From a virus: a DNA stretch of 39,894 nucleotides. Positions 8,774 to 18,900 of this stretch are shown here, piece after piece. The DNA lies in the IMG/VR virus record IMGVR_UViG_3300040770_000377, positions 1-39,894 of that record; one strand, written 5' to 3'. The notes under the pieces were generated by a model. That model saw only the letters and a program-made list of their open reading frames with translations, did not search any database and was not told the origin of the DNA. Position numbers and translations under genes: made by a program. Numbering within the stretch: the first letter of the stretch is position 1; each line of letters opens with the position of its first letter.

Positions 8774-11700
8774 TAGTAATCGGTTTCAATATAAATTCGA
8801 TTAATACCTAGTTGTATTGATGTTACCACTGCCACTGCTGCATTGCTTGCCAATACTCCTGCTGTAAGCAGTGTTGTAGCCGCAGGCAAATTTAAAGTAG
8901 CTACACCTGATGTTTCTGCTCCTGTATTTATTTCTACAATCCGCCAAGAAACCGTCGTACTATTTGGCGGGCAAAACATATAAAAGTCAAAGCCTTTAGC
9001 ACTAGCCATAGTTAACCCAGTAGCCGCTTTTGTAGCAGCGGTTCCTCTTGTTAAAAAACTAATTGCTCCTAAATCACCTGCATCAATGCAAAACCCTACG
9101 GTGTTGTTTAAAGCAGAAGGGTCCGCTGATACTACTGTAGTTGCTGTGTGCATTCCAACAAAAAGGCGCCCTCCGTTAGTCCAAACATCCATTCCTGCCC
9201 TGGCATAAAAAAAGAAACCCCCTTGTAACGCAATACTTCCTCTCGTGTACATAAGCTCTGTATTCCTTGCGCCTAATATTTGATTGGCAGTATTAACTAC
9301 ATTAGAGTATCTAGAACGAGTTACAGAAGTATAAACTGTAGTAGTAGTAGGTAATCCCCTTGCATAAGTTCCTGTTGTAGCACCAACGGTACCAAGCCAA
9401 ACACCTGCCGTGGCGTTAGTTGGATTCCACATTACAATGTTATTCTGCCAAAAAGCGTTTTGAAGAGGTGTGTCTAGCCCAGAAGGGCCTTTAATCTTCG
9501 GCACCATTTTTCCAGCTACAGACTTAGCATATATTGTAAGAAAGTTTGCTGCAGGCGACGCTGGTTCGTTAGTTATACCTCCCATTAATATAGAAGGATT
9601 TGCTCCCGCTATAGTTTGAGTTTGAGTTAAAGCGTCCCAAAGAAAATTAACGTCGCCTTCAATATTTACACCGGATGTCCAAACTCCAATTTGGTTGTTT
9701 AAAGACAATGTATCAGTAGTCACATTTCCACCACCAACTGCAGAGACCCACCTCAAACCTGTAGCTTGAGTAGAGTCAGCCGATAATACCTGGCCATTTG
9801 TACCTACAGCCAGTCTTGCGTCAACTGTACTAAACCCATAAAGATCTCCTTTAGTAGTAAGTGGAGAAGCCCCTCCTGCTTGTTGATCTAATTGGTATCT
9901 AGGCCCGCCATTAACAGCTGTAAAATAAACATGCCCTGCAGCCATTTCTATAGCCCCTTGTTCTGATGTAGTCATCAAAACCCCTGTAGTCAGTTTAATT
10001 GGAGCTGTCCCTACAGAAGCAGTACCCGCTTTAAAATGCATCGCTGCAGTAGGAAGACTTACTCCTATACCTATATTTCCTGTGTTTGTTCTTATTCTTA
10101 AAGGGTTTATCCAACTAACACCTGTCCAATGATAAAAACCAAAATCACCCTCATCTCCAGGAAAACTTTTATGTGCAAACTGCCACTTCTTAGTCCCTGT
10201 AGAATTCCACAGTTCTAAAGCGGCGTAGTTATCCCCGTCAGAAACTCCTTGTAACCTTAAATAAATAGCTTCAGATGTACTTGAAGCGTGTACAGTACAA
10301 TCAGGTACCAAAGTACCTATACCAAATCTTTTTAAAGTTTCATTATATGCTGCACTTGCGCCAAAAATAATTCTACCTTTAGTTGCATTAGAAGTTGAAG
10401 AAATTGTAACGTCTCCTGAGACAGAAGCCCCTCCTAAAATTAAAGGCGTAGTTATGCTTGTTGTAAATACAGGCGAATCTATGGGAGCTAAGACTATGTT
10501 TCCAGACCCTAAAATAGATACAGAGTTAATGGTTTTAATATTTGTAGCCGAAACCAAGGTGTCTTGTTTACTAGCAGCAAGCCCAGAATAAAGCGTGTTT
10601 ACTGCATTATTCCCAGTATTAGTTCCAGATGTTGCCTGAACTATAGCTAGCTCTGCAGCAGACAAGTGAAAATATTCAGCTAGTATTCCTCCTTGAAGTC
10701 CTGAAAGACTGTTATGAGACGTTACCGCTGAACCCGAAAAAGCAACATTAAAAGCAGACTGTACTTGATCTATAGAGGCAACTCCTGATACTAACGTAAC
10801 AACAGCTCTTCCTATAAGCAGTGCACCTACTTGAAGCCTTAATGGTAAGTCAGCTGGCGGATTGGCGGATAATACAGCAGCAAGTGTATTAATGTTTTCT
10901 CTACCATAAACCATAACAATATTTCCTGCTGGCCCTAAATAAAACCAGTAGTTACCAAAGTTTCTGTTTCCTATTGTTGCAAGAGTACCTGATCCATTAT
11001 CAAACTGACCTTCAGGTACAGCAATTTGAGTAGCCTCTCTTGTCCATCCTCCAGATCCGTTTCTGTAGTACCTGTCAAAATTATCAGTAGCATTAGAATC
11101 AAAAGAATTAAAAGTTTCTCTAATACCTCTGTACCAAGTAACAGCAGCAGTAACTGCAATTCTTTTTACTCCCGACTGAGATATAATCAATCCGCCAAGC
11201 GCGTTTGCTCGGCTTCTTCCTGAAATTTCAAAGTCCATTCTAGACAACCTTCCAACTCCTCTACCAGAAGAATGAGGAACATCATTTATATAGAGAATAC
11301 CGCCTTCATTAACTACATATCCAAGAACAAATGACATTCTATAATCAGTAGTATTACTAGCAACAATACTGACTATTGGAGTCCCTGCGTTATAATCTAC
11401 AATTACGTAAGAAAGGCTGTTAAGAGGAATTGAAGCTCCATTTATTCCTAGCCATTCAAAAGGAAAAAGTGTTGAAGTATCATCCGAAGAACCTCTAATG
11501 AAGCCTTTTCCTGCTGATACATTAACAGTCTGACCCCCGCCGTTAACTATATTTCCACCATCTAGATGCCCTGCACTTCTAGTAAGGTCATGAATTTGTT
11601 GTAAATTTTTAAAAGTAGTAGAACCTAATGCTATTGTGCTAATCTGCGCTGCTGTTGTAGCGCCTCCACCTACTACGTCGTCTGTATTAAGAAGTCTTTT

Positions 11701-11829
11701 TTCAACTCCTGATTCAGTACGACTATAAATACCGTCAGCTTTAGCGCCAATAGCAACAAACCCCGCTGCTGGAACGGAGATTGCTGATTGTGTTTTAAGA
11801 TCTCTTTGAGACAGTACTTGTTTAGCCAT
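8773..11829 (-). CDS. Large tail fibre / receptor-binding-like protein
   Basis: This is a 1018-residue modular fibre. Residues 60-360 form an N-terminal beta-rich region with a GGGQTVNVSAGKGFI strand typical of tail-associated N-domains. Then comes HNSLSGLQGG...EYFHLS at 372-390, and the classical KQDTLVSATNIKTINS...LGSG fibre motif at 421-443. Two GIGT/GIG-type strands follow (FGIGTLVP near 503 and IGIGVSLP near 585), as seen upstream of fibre tips. The last ~240 residues form an aromatic- and Gly-rich globular domain ending in INRIYIETDY. This C-terminal type is widespread in phage structural proteins and is a candidate host-binding head, although that is inference. There is no S74 domain. 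It is translationally coupled to the 135-residue gene and begins 3 bp after the stop of the gene upstream. Confidence 0.8.
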   Translation of the reverse strand: MAKQVLSQRDLKTQSAISVPAAGFVAIGAKADGIYSRTESGVEKRLLNTDDVVGGGATTAAQISTIALGSTTFKNLQQIHDLTRSAGHLDGGNIVNGGGQTVNVSAGKGFIRGSSDDTSTLFPFEWLGINGASIPLNSLSYVIVDYNAGTPIVSIVASNTTDYRMSFVLGYVVNEGGILYINDVPHSSGRGVGRLSRMDFEISGRSRANALGGLIISQSGVKRIAVTAAVTWYRGIRETFNSFDSNATDNFDRYYRNGSGGWTREATQIAVPEGQFDNGSGTLATIGNRNFGNYWFYLGPAGNIVMVYGRENINTLAAVLSANPPADLPLRLQVGALLIGRAVVTLVSGVASIDQVQSAFNVAFSGSAVTSHNSLSGLQGGILAEYFHLSAAELAIVQATSGTNTGNNAVNTLYSGLAASKQDTLVSATNIKTINSVSILGSGNIVLAPIDSPVFTTSITTPLILGGASVSGDVTISSTSNATKGRIIFGASAAYNETLKRFGIGTLVPDCTVHASSTSEAIYLRLQGVSDGDNYAALELWNSTGTKKWQFAHKSFPGDEGDFGFYHWTGVSWINPLRIRTNTGNIGIGVSLPTAAMHFKAGTASVGTAPIKLTTGVLMTTSEQGAIEMAAGHVYFTAVNGGPRYQLDQQAGGASPLTTKGDLYGFSTVDARLAVGTNGQVLSADSTQATGLRWVSAVGGGNVTTDTLSLNNQIGVWTSGVNIEGDVNFLWDALTQTQTIAGANPSILMGGITNEPASPAANFLTIYAKSVAGKMVPKIKGPSGLDTPLQNAFWQNNIVMWNPTNATAGVWLGTVGATTGTYARGLPTTTTVYTSVTRSRYSNVVNTANQILGARNTELMYTRGSIALQGGFFFYARAGMDVWTNGGRLFVGMHTATTVVSADPSALNNTVGFCIDAGDLGAISFLTRGTAATKAATGLTMASAKGFDFYMFCPPNSTTVSWRIVEINTGAETSGVATLNLPAATTLLTAGVLASNAAVAVVTSIQLGINRIYIETDY

Positions 11830-11832
11830 GGG

Positions 11833-12909
11833 TTATCCTTTAAGAGATACTACGTATTGATTCAAAGTAGGTGCAGTGTTAAATAAAACAGTAACACTTC
11901 CCGTACTAGTTTTTTGTACCTCTGTTTCTACCTCATCGTATGGAGCAGCGTTTCTGTGAATTGAAACAAGTACAGCTCTGGTATTTAGACCATGGTTAAT
12001 CACAAAAGAAGTAGCAGCTGCATCTCCTATGATAGCAAATTCGTTTCTAGTTACAGTCTGTGATCCAGATAAATTAAGCTTAGCTTGAAGTGTTACTGGA
12101 GTAACTGCTTTATTTGCATCTACTCCTGCGTTTACTTCTGCTTGAGTAGCTAAAGTTATAATACCAGCTACTGTTGTAGTAGCAGGAAGAATAGCCGGGA
12201 TGTTTTTGTTAACTACAGTGTAATGTGCTAAAGTAGTAGGCGCATTTTGTTTCGAGATAATTAAATCTCCTGCTTCTACATCTTCTGTAAAAAAGGTACC
12301 AGCAACTGTAACTACATACGTCCAACCTTGTTGAATTGCTCCAGCAGGAGCTACATCTAAATCAGGTGTGTTAGTTGCAGCATCATAGCCTCCTTTAAAA
12401 ATAAGTGTTCCGGCAATTGCTCCGTTTACACCAGCAATCAATGCTAGCACTTTAGATGCTGAGAACAATTCTATAGTACTTGTTCCAGAGTCATTTATTA
12501 ATCTGTGTTGAGCAAGATCTGCGATGTGAGCGTCTATTTGCGAGTGCGTATTTACTCCAACTGCTCCAAGATCCGAGTGTAGTAATTGTTGGAAGTTAGC
12601 TGCAGATGCTCCAGAAGCTCTAAGAACCATTCCTGCAGCAGCGCCTGAAATAGTATGCTCAGCTCCTAAGGCCAGGTTAGTGGCAATTACGTGAGAAGTA
12701 GGTGTTCTTGAATTAGTCAAACGCGTATCTAAATCATCAACTACAGTAAGCCAAACTGTACCATTAAAGTACTTTACTTTTTTAATAGTTGTATTGTAAT
12801 AAAGCCTAGACTCCGAGTTAGCCGGGTCAGTGGCAAGATTTTCAAGCTTAGCTTTAAGTAACTGATTCAGGTCTAAATCTAAGTTAGACAGTATAATTTT
12901 TGTAGGCAT
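11833..12909 (-). CDS. Tail fibre protein
   Basis: This 358-residue protein shows several fibre signatures. Residues 28-53 contain RLYYNTTIKKVKYFNGTVW (the surface-patch motif seen in many fibres), and 60-73 contain DTRLTNSRTPTSH, related to the DARTP motifs of the S74 fibre. HSDLGAVGVNTHSQIDAHI is at about 111-129, and LATQAEVNAGVDANKAVTP is at about 254-272. The C-terminus (about 288-358) is a small beta domain with FVINHGLNTRAVLVSI, resembling the C-terminal domain of the 348-residue protein upstream. The regularly spaced His residues could bind metal as in other trimeric fibres. It is flanked by 3 bp and 19 bp gaps inside the tail operon. It is probably a short fibre or fibre connector. 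Confidence 0.78.
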   Translation of the reverse strand: MPTKIILSNLDLDLNQLLKAKLENLATDPANSESRLYYNTTIKKVKYFNGTVWLTVVDDLDTRLTNSRTPTSHVIATNLALGAEHTISGAAAGMVLRASGASAANFQQLLHSDLGAVGVNTHSQIDAHIADLAQHRLINDSGTSTIELFSASKVLALIAGVNGAIAGTLIFKGGYDAATNTPDLDVAPAGAIQQGWTYVVTVAGTFFTEDVEAGDLIISKQNAPTTLAHYTVVNKNIPAILPATTTVAGIITLATQAEVNAGVDANKAVTPVTLQAKLNLSGSQTVTRNEFAIIGDAAATSFVINHGLNTRAVLVSIHRNAAPYDEVETEVQKTSTGSVTVLFNTAPTLNQYVVSLKG

Positions 12910-12928
12910 AATAAGTTAGTTTATAGTT

Positions 12929-13975
12929 TTAATTAAATGTTGCTGTTCCTCTTAAAGGGGCGGAAAAAAGAATAGCCAAGTTGTTCTTGTCTATATGTCT
13001 TACTTCGCCCTCATATTCCGCACCGTCAATTCCTATTACAGTTACTGAAGGATACTTTTGCATTCCGTGTCTTATCAACCAATTGTAAGCAAGCTCCGTT
13101 TGTATGTGTTCAAAATTACCTTCTAGCCTCAAGACGTTAATAGCCTGCTGTGCTGCATTTGATATTGGTTTATTAATATCAGAAGTATTGTTTACATTTC
13201 CCAACCCTATATTTGCCGGCGTAATAGCTATATTTCCATCTACAGGAGTGATGTAATTTACTGTGACATTAGTGCTGGTTCCGGTAGAACTCCCTAGAGC
13301 AGCTTTCAAATTGTAAGTTGCTATAATATGATCTTCAGGATCTAACTCGTCCAGTATATTAAGCTGACGTAAGTCTGTAATGCTATACTGGCTTTCATCG
13401 ATAACTTGCCCGTTAACAGTAATAATAAAAATTCTAACAACATCTGTTGACAACATAAAGCTTTGTGCTCCTATATAATCAAAGCTGTCTCTAACAAATT
13501 GGGCCCCTTCTAAAACAGGATCTACTAACGTAGTGTATATCACTAGTACCCCGTCTTCAAATTGAGAGTACCCTGTTACGTCTCCAACCATTCTAAGCTC
13601 AGAAAAATTACTTTGCAGATCTCCAAGGGTTACAAAAGGATTAGTAATAGAAGGACTATTTGCTAAATTAATAGCATCTCGCTGCTCCTGAGTCAACGCG
13701 TCACTTCCTATTAGTCGTTTCCATATATAGGGATTGGAGTAAGAAGAACCACTTGCTTTATTTACAAGAGAAAAATAAACCGCACCGTTATGAGTAACTA
13801 ATGCTCCCTTATCTGGATACGTTAAATTTAAGTCCAATGGAAGTATCAGTAAATTACCCCATTGCAGATTACCCTCTGCATCCGATAGCGCAACTAATCC
13901 TTTAGAAGGAGTGGTTCCACCGGGATTAGGCAGGGTTAAATCTTTCGTTATCGATAATGAACCGCGTACTCGCAT
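12929..13975 (-). CDS. Tail fibre/collar protein with VNG domain and capping beta domain
   Basis: This 348-residue protein has four recognisable segments. Residues 42-92 hold a carbohydrate-binding-like segment (PDKGALVTHNGAVYFSLVNK...YIWKRL), and 109-120 hold TNPFVTLGDL. A VNG-type beta domain spans about 168-222 (IITVNGQVIDESQYSITD ... IIATY), followed by NVNNTSDINKPISNAA at 260-275. The C-terminal 50 residues (WLIRHGMQKYPSVTVIGIDG...NNLAILFSAPLRGTATFN) match a very common phage C-terminal beta domain. This mixture is typical of adaptor proteins linking fibres to the tail. It lies one base before the 178-residue gene's stop, within a continuous operon. The role as adaptor is inferred from context and domain composition. 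Confidence 0.75.
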   Translation of the reverse strand: MRVRGSLSITKDLTLPNPGGTTPSKGLVALSDAEGNLQWGNLLILPLDLNLTYPDKGALVTHNGAVYFSLVNKASGSSYSNPYIWKRLIGSDALTQEQRDAINLANSPSITNPFVTLGDLQSNFSELRMVGDVTGYSQFEDGVLVIYTTLVDPVLEGAQFVRDSFDYIGAQSFMLSTDVVRIFIITVNGQVIDESQYSITDLRQLNILDELDPEDHIIATYNLKAALGSSTGTSTNVTVNYITPVDGNIAITPANIGLGNVNNTSDINKPISNAAQQAINVLRLEGNFEHIQTELAYNWLIRHGMQKYPSVTVIGIDGAEYEGEVRHIDKNNLAILFSAPLRGTATFN

Positions 13976-13976
13976 T

Positions 13977-14513
13977 TTATACTATTGTTATTTTAAATAC
14001 TTCATTGATCTCCGGTATCGGATCGATGATAATTAAAAGACCTTCTGTTGTATTTTCAATGCGATCAGGAAACTCCATTCGCTTAAAATCTGAGCTACTG
14101 GATTTCATTGTTACTGATGCGCTATCCATATCTTTTAAAATATGGAATGGTAGCTTGCTCTTTGGAACAAGAAGTCCTGCTCCAAACAAGTACCTCATTT
14201 CTAATTTACAAACCATGTCAAAAAGCACAAAATTATACAGCTTTCCTGCATAGTTCTGCCCTTGAATATCATCATACCACTCAGGGTACGTGTATCCAGT
14301 TGCCATAAGACCTTGTTGAGATTCTAACCAAATAAACGTTCTTTTGGAATCTGCAAAAGTAACCACCATACCATCGTACATTACGCTAGGCATTGGCTCC
14401 TTGTTTACCAAAATAGCGATCTCCTGTTCTGTACTTATAATTAATCTGTCATCTACGGGTGACGCCTCTGTAATGTGTATCCCAGCGGCGTTTGTTTTAT
14501 TTATGTACTTCAT
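13977..14513 (-). CDS. Tail-associated protein of unknown function
   Basis: This 178-residue, beta-rich protein opens with MKYINKTNAAGIHITEASPV, then DDRLIISTEQEIAIL and a segment with VMYDGMVVTFADSKRTFIWL (44-63). The PVDDRL...MYDGMVV pattern is the small N-terminal fold often found at the base of crAss-like tail proteins, where a value-versus-prompt type beta hairpin attaches to the tail. I recognise it only by resemblance. There is no signal peptide or membrane segment. Its start overlaps the stop of the 478-residue gene by one to two bases (TAATG), so the two are probably made in fixed proportion and may act together at the tail end. Confidence 0.6.
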   Translation of the reverse strand: MKYINKTNAAGIHITEASPVDDRLIISTEQEIAILVNKEPMPSVMYDGMVVTFADSKRTFIWLESQQGLMATGYTYPEWYDDIQGQNYAGKLYNFVLFDMVCKLEMRYLFGAGLLVPKSKLPFHILKDMDSASVTMKSSSSDFKRMEFPDRIENTTEGLLIIIDPIPEINEVFKITIV

Positions 14514-15949
14514 TAGGCTTTCGGTTTAAGGTAATAATCAGATGGAGTTCCTACTGCTGAAGGCGCTATGTTATACAGATATGCTGTATACCCATTTCCT
14601 AAAGATATCTTGTTAAATGCTGAAGCGTTTACTAAACCTAAAGTCTGGTAGAAGTTAACTGGACCCCAAGCATCTGGCAATTCAATTACAAAGTAAACAG
14701 CTGCAACAGTACCTTCAAAAGTATTTACTGGAGCTGATATAAATTCAAAAGAAGTTAAGTAAGATTTAGCTACATCCTTAGTGAATATTTCTCTAGGCAC
14801 TCTGTTGGCGTATTCTACGGCATCTCTTGCGGTACCCAAAGAACCTATTTTCTTTCTCACATTATCAAACACATCTACAAAACTCATTATTGAAGCATCA
14901 AGATAACCGGCCTTAGCAAACAATGCTGCAGCTGGCACAGCAACAGTAACCTTATCGTTTGATATCATAGTATAAGTAGTAGCATTATTTTCTTTAATGT
15001 TCAAAGAGTATCTAATATCAAAGCTATCCCCTTCTTTTGTAGCTACAATTTCAGAATAAGTCCCAGATAGAAGCGTACTGGCTTGATTTCCCTGACGAAC
15101 TACTGTAGGAGCAGCTCCACTTATAGACTTAGTAATAGTCCAATCGAAAAGGCCTAAAGCGTCTGGTCCACTATTAATTGTATAAGACACTCCTATAGTA
15201 TTGTATGCACTAATAGTACTAATCGCTGCTGGAGTTGCTGTTAAGAACCCAGTAACAGCTTGCTGATTAGATACTTTGTATACCGCAGTATTTAGTATTT
15301 TCTCATCAAGTCTACTTCCATCTTCTGTTAGATCGTACACTACAACTAATGTAAAAAGAATATCCTGACCTTCTTTTGTAAGGAAGTCTTGCTCTGTAAT
15401 AAAATGATTTAGCATAGTGCTTACATTACCTACAGTTGACACACCATTTACAGTCTGCAAAGAGTTACCAGAAAACAAAGGTGTTTTGCTTCCTTCTCTA
15501 AGTATGGACCAGAAAATATTCTTACCTCCGTTAGCAGTAATGCTGAAGTTAAAAATAAGCTCTGTATTCTTACCTGCATATTTGTTTAGAGTAAAAGAGT
15601 TTACCACAGGCGCTATTCTCACAGCGTTTGTTTTAAGAGGTCCTGCATAGTAGCTTACCAGGACAGTAGTAGTAAGACTTGGGTTCTTTCTCACAGGAGC
15701 CCCGCTATTACTAATTCTAACTGTTCCCTTGTCCGCTCCTAGCACGTAATGAACTCCTTCTGTTAAGACAAGACCATTTACTGTAACGTAGTTTATCTCT
15801 CTAATCACCGCTTTTGTGGTAAAGATTGTAGTGGTTCCATCAGCAGAAATACTTTCTGATGTGCCTACCTCTCCGAATTCTTGACGAAGTCTGTGATTGT
15901 TGGTTCTGAGAATTAACTCACTGTCGATAATATTATAGATTTTCTTCAT
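14513..15949 (-). CDS. Tail protein with N-terminal VNG domain and beta-sandwich repeats
   Basis: This 478-residue protein carries a VNG-type beta domain at about 37-101 (IFTTKAVIREINYVTVNGLV, then LTEGVHY, then TTTVLVSYYAG). Two or three Ig-like/beta-sandwich segments follow (about 110-215 and 235-330), with strands such as IGVSYTINSGPDALGLFDW. A C-terminal region contains FVIELPDAWGPVNFYQTLG. It lies directly after the muzzle-like gene (TAATG overlap at 15949) and before the 178-residue gene, the position of tail hub or collar fibre components in crAss-like phages. It has no enzyme motif. The assignment to the tail is firm from context; the exact position in the particle is inference. Confidence 0.65.
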   Translation of the reverse strand: MKKIYNIIDSELILRTNNHRLRQEFGEVGTSESISADGTTTIFTTKAVIREINYVTVNGLVLTEGVHYVLGADKGTVRISNSGAPVRKNPSLTTTVLVSYYAGPLKTNAVRIAPVVNSFTLNKYAGKNTELIFNFSITANGGKNIFWSILREGSKTPLFSGNSLQTVNGVSTVGNVSTMLNHFITEQDFLTKEGQDILFTLVVVYDLTEDGSRLDEKILNTAVYKVSNQQAVTGFLTATPAAISTISAYNTIGVSYTINSGPDALGLFDWTITKSISGAAPTVVRQGNQASTLLSGTYSEIVATKEGDSFDIRYSLNIKENNATTYTMISNDKVTVAVPAAALFAKAGYLDASIMSFVDVFDNVRKKIGSLGTARDAVEYANRVPREIFTKDVAKSYLTSFEFISAPVNTFEGTVAAVYFVIELPDAWGPVNFYQTLGLVNASAFNKISLGNGYTAYLYNIAPSAVGTPSDYYLKPKA

Positions 15950-18900
15950 TAGTTGTAGCTTATACTTAACATTGATATTATTGCTTGTAAAAACGTCTCG
16001 TCGTTACCTTTATAAATAAATTTCACCTTGATACTTTTATCTCTTACTCTCTTAAACCCAGCTGCTTTTCTAAGGCTTGGAGATATTCTTCCTACCTCAA
16101 TATACAATCCGCTGTTTTTATAATACGCGTTTTCATCTAGAATACCAAGACGGGGAGAAATTCGTCCACTTTTATTTCGAGTAATTATTTTTTGTCTCAA
16201 AACTCTATCTCCTGGAACGCTTCCCCAGATGTTTACAGCAGCATCGTTTTCGTCTTCAGATGTAGTATAAACAATCTCAAAAGGCAAGCTCTTATTGGTA
16301 ATCATCCTAATGTTGTCTAGCACTTTTTCAAGCGCAGGCTCTTTATTCAGTACAATTTCAAACCCGTATTCATAATCAACTCCTCGAAGTCTGGCACGGA
16401 TAAATTTACCTGTAACAGGATCTGTAAGCTCGTCTTCTTTCCATATACCTGCTCTTGCCGAGTCATAGAACCCTGTTGTATAAGTACCAGATCCAATTGC
16501 CATAGAGAATTTATTTCCCTCAGATATCTCAGACATCCATTTTTGAAGTACAGTATTGTATGTTATTGTACCTACGTGGTACTGTTCTTTTGTTTGACTG
16601 TTCTCTGCAACATAAGAAATGTACATCGTATGTTTAGAGTGGTTAAAAGTAGCGTATACTCTAGATCTATAGCTAACAGCCTCATCATAAGGAGTATGGC
16701 CTCCTTTTTCAATAGCCATTTTAAATTTCTCTAGTACTGTTTTAACAGCAAATTCACTTATCACCGTTAGCTTGTCCCCTTCAAAAACCCACACAGCGCT
16801 GGAGTTGTAATCCACTCCTGCTATTGTAGTGTCTGTTCTTACTATGGCCTCAGGATGAGATGCGCCAAACAAGTCAGATATTGTTTTAGAAGTAGGGCTT
16901 AAAGCTTGAGCAGTATTAACAAATACATCGCTTCCTTCCGCTACAAGAGTTCTGTCATCTACTCCAATAGCCAACACCCCTGTAGGATGTATAGACAGAA
17001 GTATATTTTTAATTCCTATCAGCTTTATAATAGGACCAAATTCTACACCGTAATCCCTGTAATTAAATCCCTTGAGGTCTCTGAAGGCATTGAAAAACCC
17101 TTGCGTCTTGTTTCTTTCTGACAAAAGAATTCTGTTAGGAAACTCAGTGTTATATGAAGGAGAGTTTTCTGCAATTCTGCTATAAGATACCGGGTTTACA
17201 TCACCTGTATACCCATGGTTGTATCCTGTAGAGTCTGGTCTACTGTCACCAAAAACATTCTGCGTGTTAGGATAAAAATCTCTATCTCCTCCGTACATCA
17301 AGCTGTCTTCAGGACTAAAGACTTCAATAGATCTGATATCAGCATTTATGTTTGAAAAAGAAACTAATTCTACTACCTGACCTACATCAAACAAGCCACG
17401 CCCTAAGTCATCCTGCTCATTCTCATTGATATCTGAGGTTTTAGTATTATCAGCTATCTCGGTCAATAACCCCAAGCCAAAATCAGCAGCATCAGCAGAT
17501 GTTGCAGATCTAGATGTCGGTATCCCGTTTTTATACACAGCCTTTTTATATATCTTAGATATAAACCCATCTCCCCTAAATACAGGTATTGAGACTTTAG
17601 ACAATGGAAATCTGTTACTCACTGCATGGTAAACCTTGTTGCTGTCATACTTATAAATATTTATAATGTCTTTTTCTTCCCATCGACCTGTCGACGATCT
17701 GAAAATATTTGCAAGATGTCCTGTATTAGTAAACTTCCTATTGTTAAGGTCTCCTGTAGTATCTAGCATTATACCGGCCAAATTAGGAAGCTCTGATGAT
17801 GCTGACACCAGAGATCTCATGTAATTAAACAATGCTGATGGAATATTTGAACCACTAGGAATAGTTACTTCAATTCCTATGTATCTTGAATAAGACTGCG
17901 CTATCACAGAGCTTACTTTAAGCTTTCCGTCCAACCTTGTGTTTGACAACATTATACTGGCGTCCATGGTTTTATCCGATACTCTTCTAGTATCAGTTGC
18001 AAAAGGCTGTGTGTAATTTATTTTCTGAGTAGTTTCAATTAAGTTCTCAGCAGAGACGCTTATATTACTAGATATAAATCCAAGAGGTCTGTCTGCTTTT
18101 GCAGTAAAGCTGTCTTTAGAAAAAGAAGCTCTACCGCTTTCCATAATAGTAGCCCTTACATTTAAAGAAGGAAAAATAGTCCATCCTGATTTACTCATAG
18201 ATATTTTTTCCGCATGTCTAATTATTAAATTAGGCTCGCTCTTAAACAATGGAAGACCTGCCTTTAGTTCCGTGTATGTGTAAGCCACAGGTGAAGCGTT
18301 TCCAAAAAGTTGCTGCACACGTATTTCAGGATTAATGCCATTGAGGTTTCCTTTAATAGCAGAAAAATTTAATTCTAATTCACAAGAATAAAAAGCCAGG
18401 TGCATTTTATTTGTTTCCTTTCCAGTATCCTTATCCACAGTGCGCCCATAAACTGTAGAAGACACTTTCTGTCCTATACTACCTGCAACAAACCAGGATT
18501 TCTCGGAAGTGACTACATTGATTAAAGGAGTAGGCTGAGGTACAAAAACTGTATCAAAGTCATCGTTAAACAGGGCCTCATTATTACGATCAAATTTAGC
18601 TCTGTACTTAGTATTCAATCCTAAAGTAGGGTTTGTAACCGGGTAGTGTTTCAACATGTATCTTCTACCAGCAGCAAGCCCTGCTTGATTCTTAGCCATG
18701 CCCTCAGGCAAAGAAGGGTACTTAGAAGGAAGTCTCAAAGTAGGTACAGCCATTCCCTGTAACAATATGTTTTTTATTCTCTTGCGTCTAACTATAAAAA
18801 ACCCAGAAGCTATCTTAGCAAGATCTGCATTAATTGCTGTAGCTGAGCAGTTTACTTCTATGTACGTCACATGTCTTCTTCCTTTTCCACCCGGTAATGG

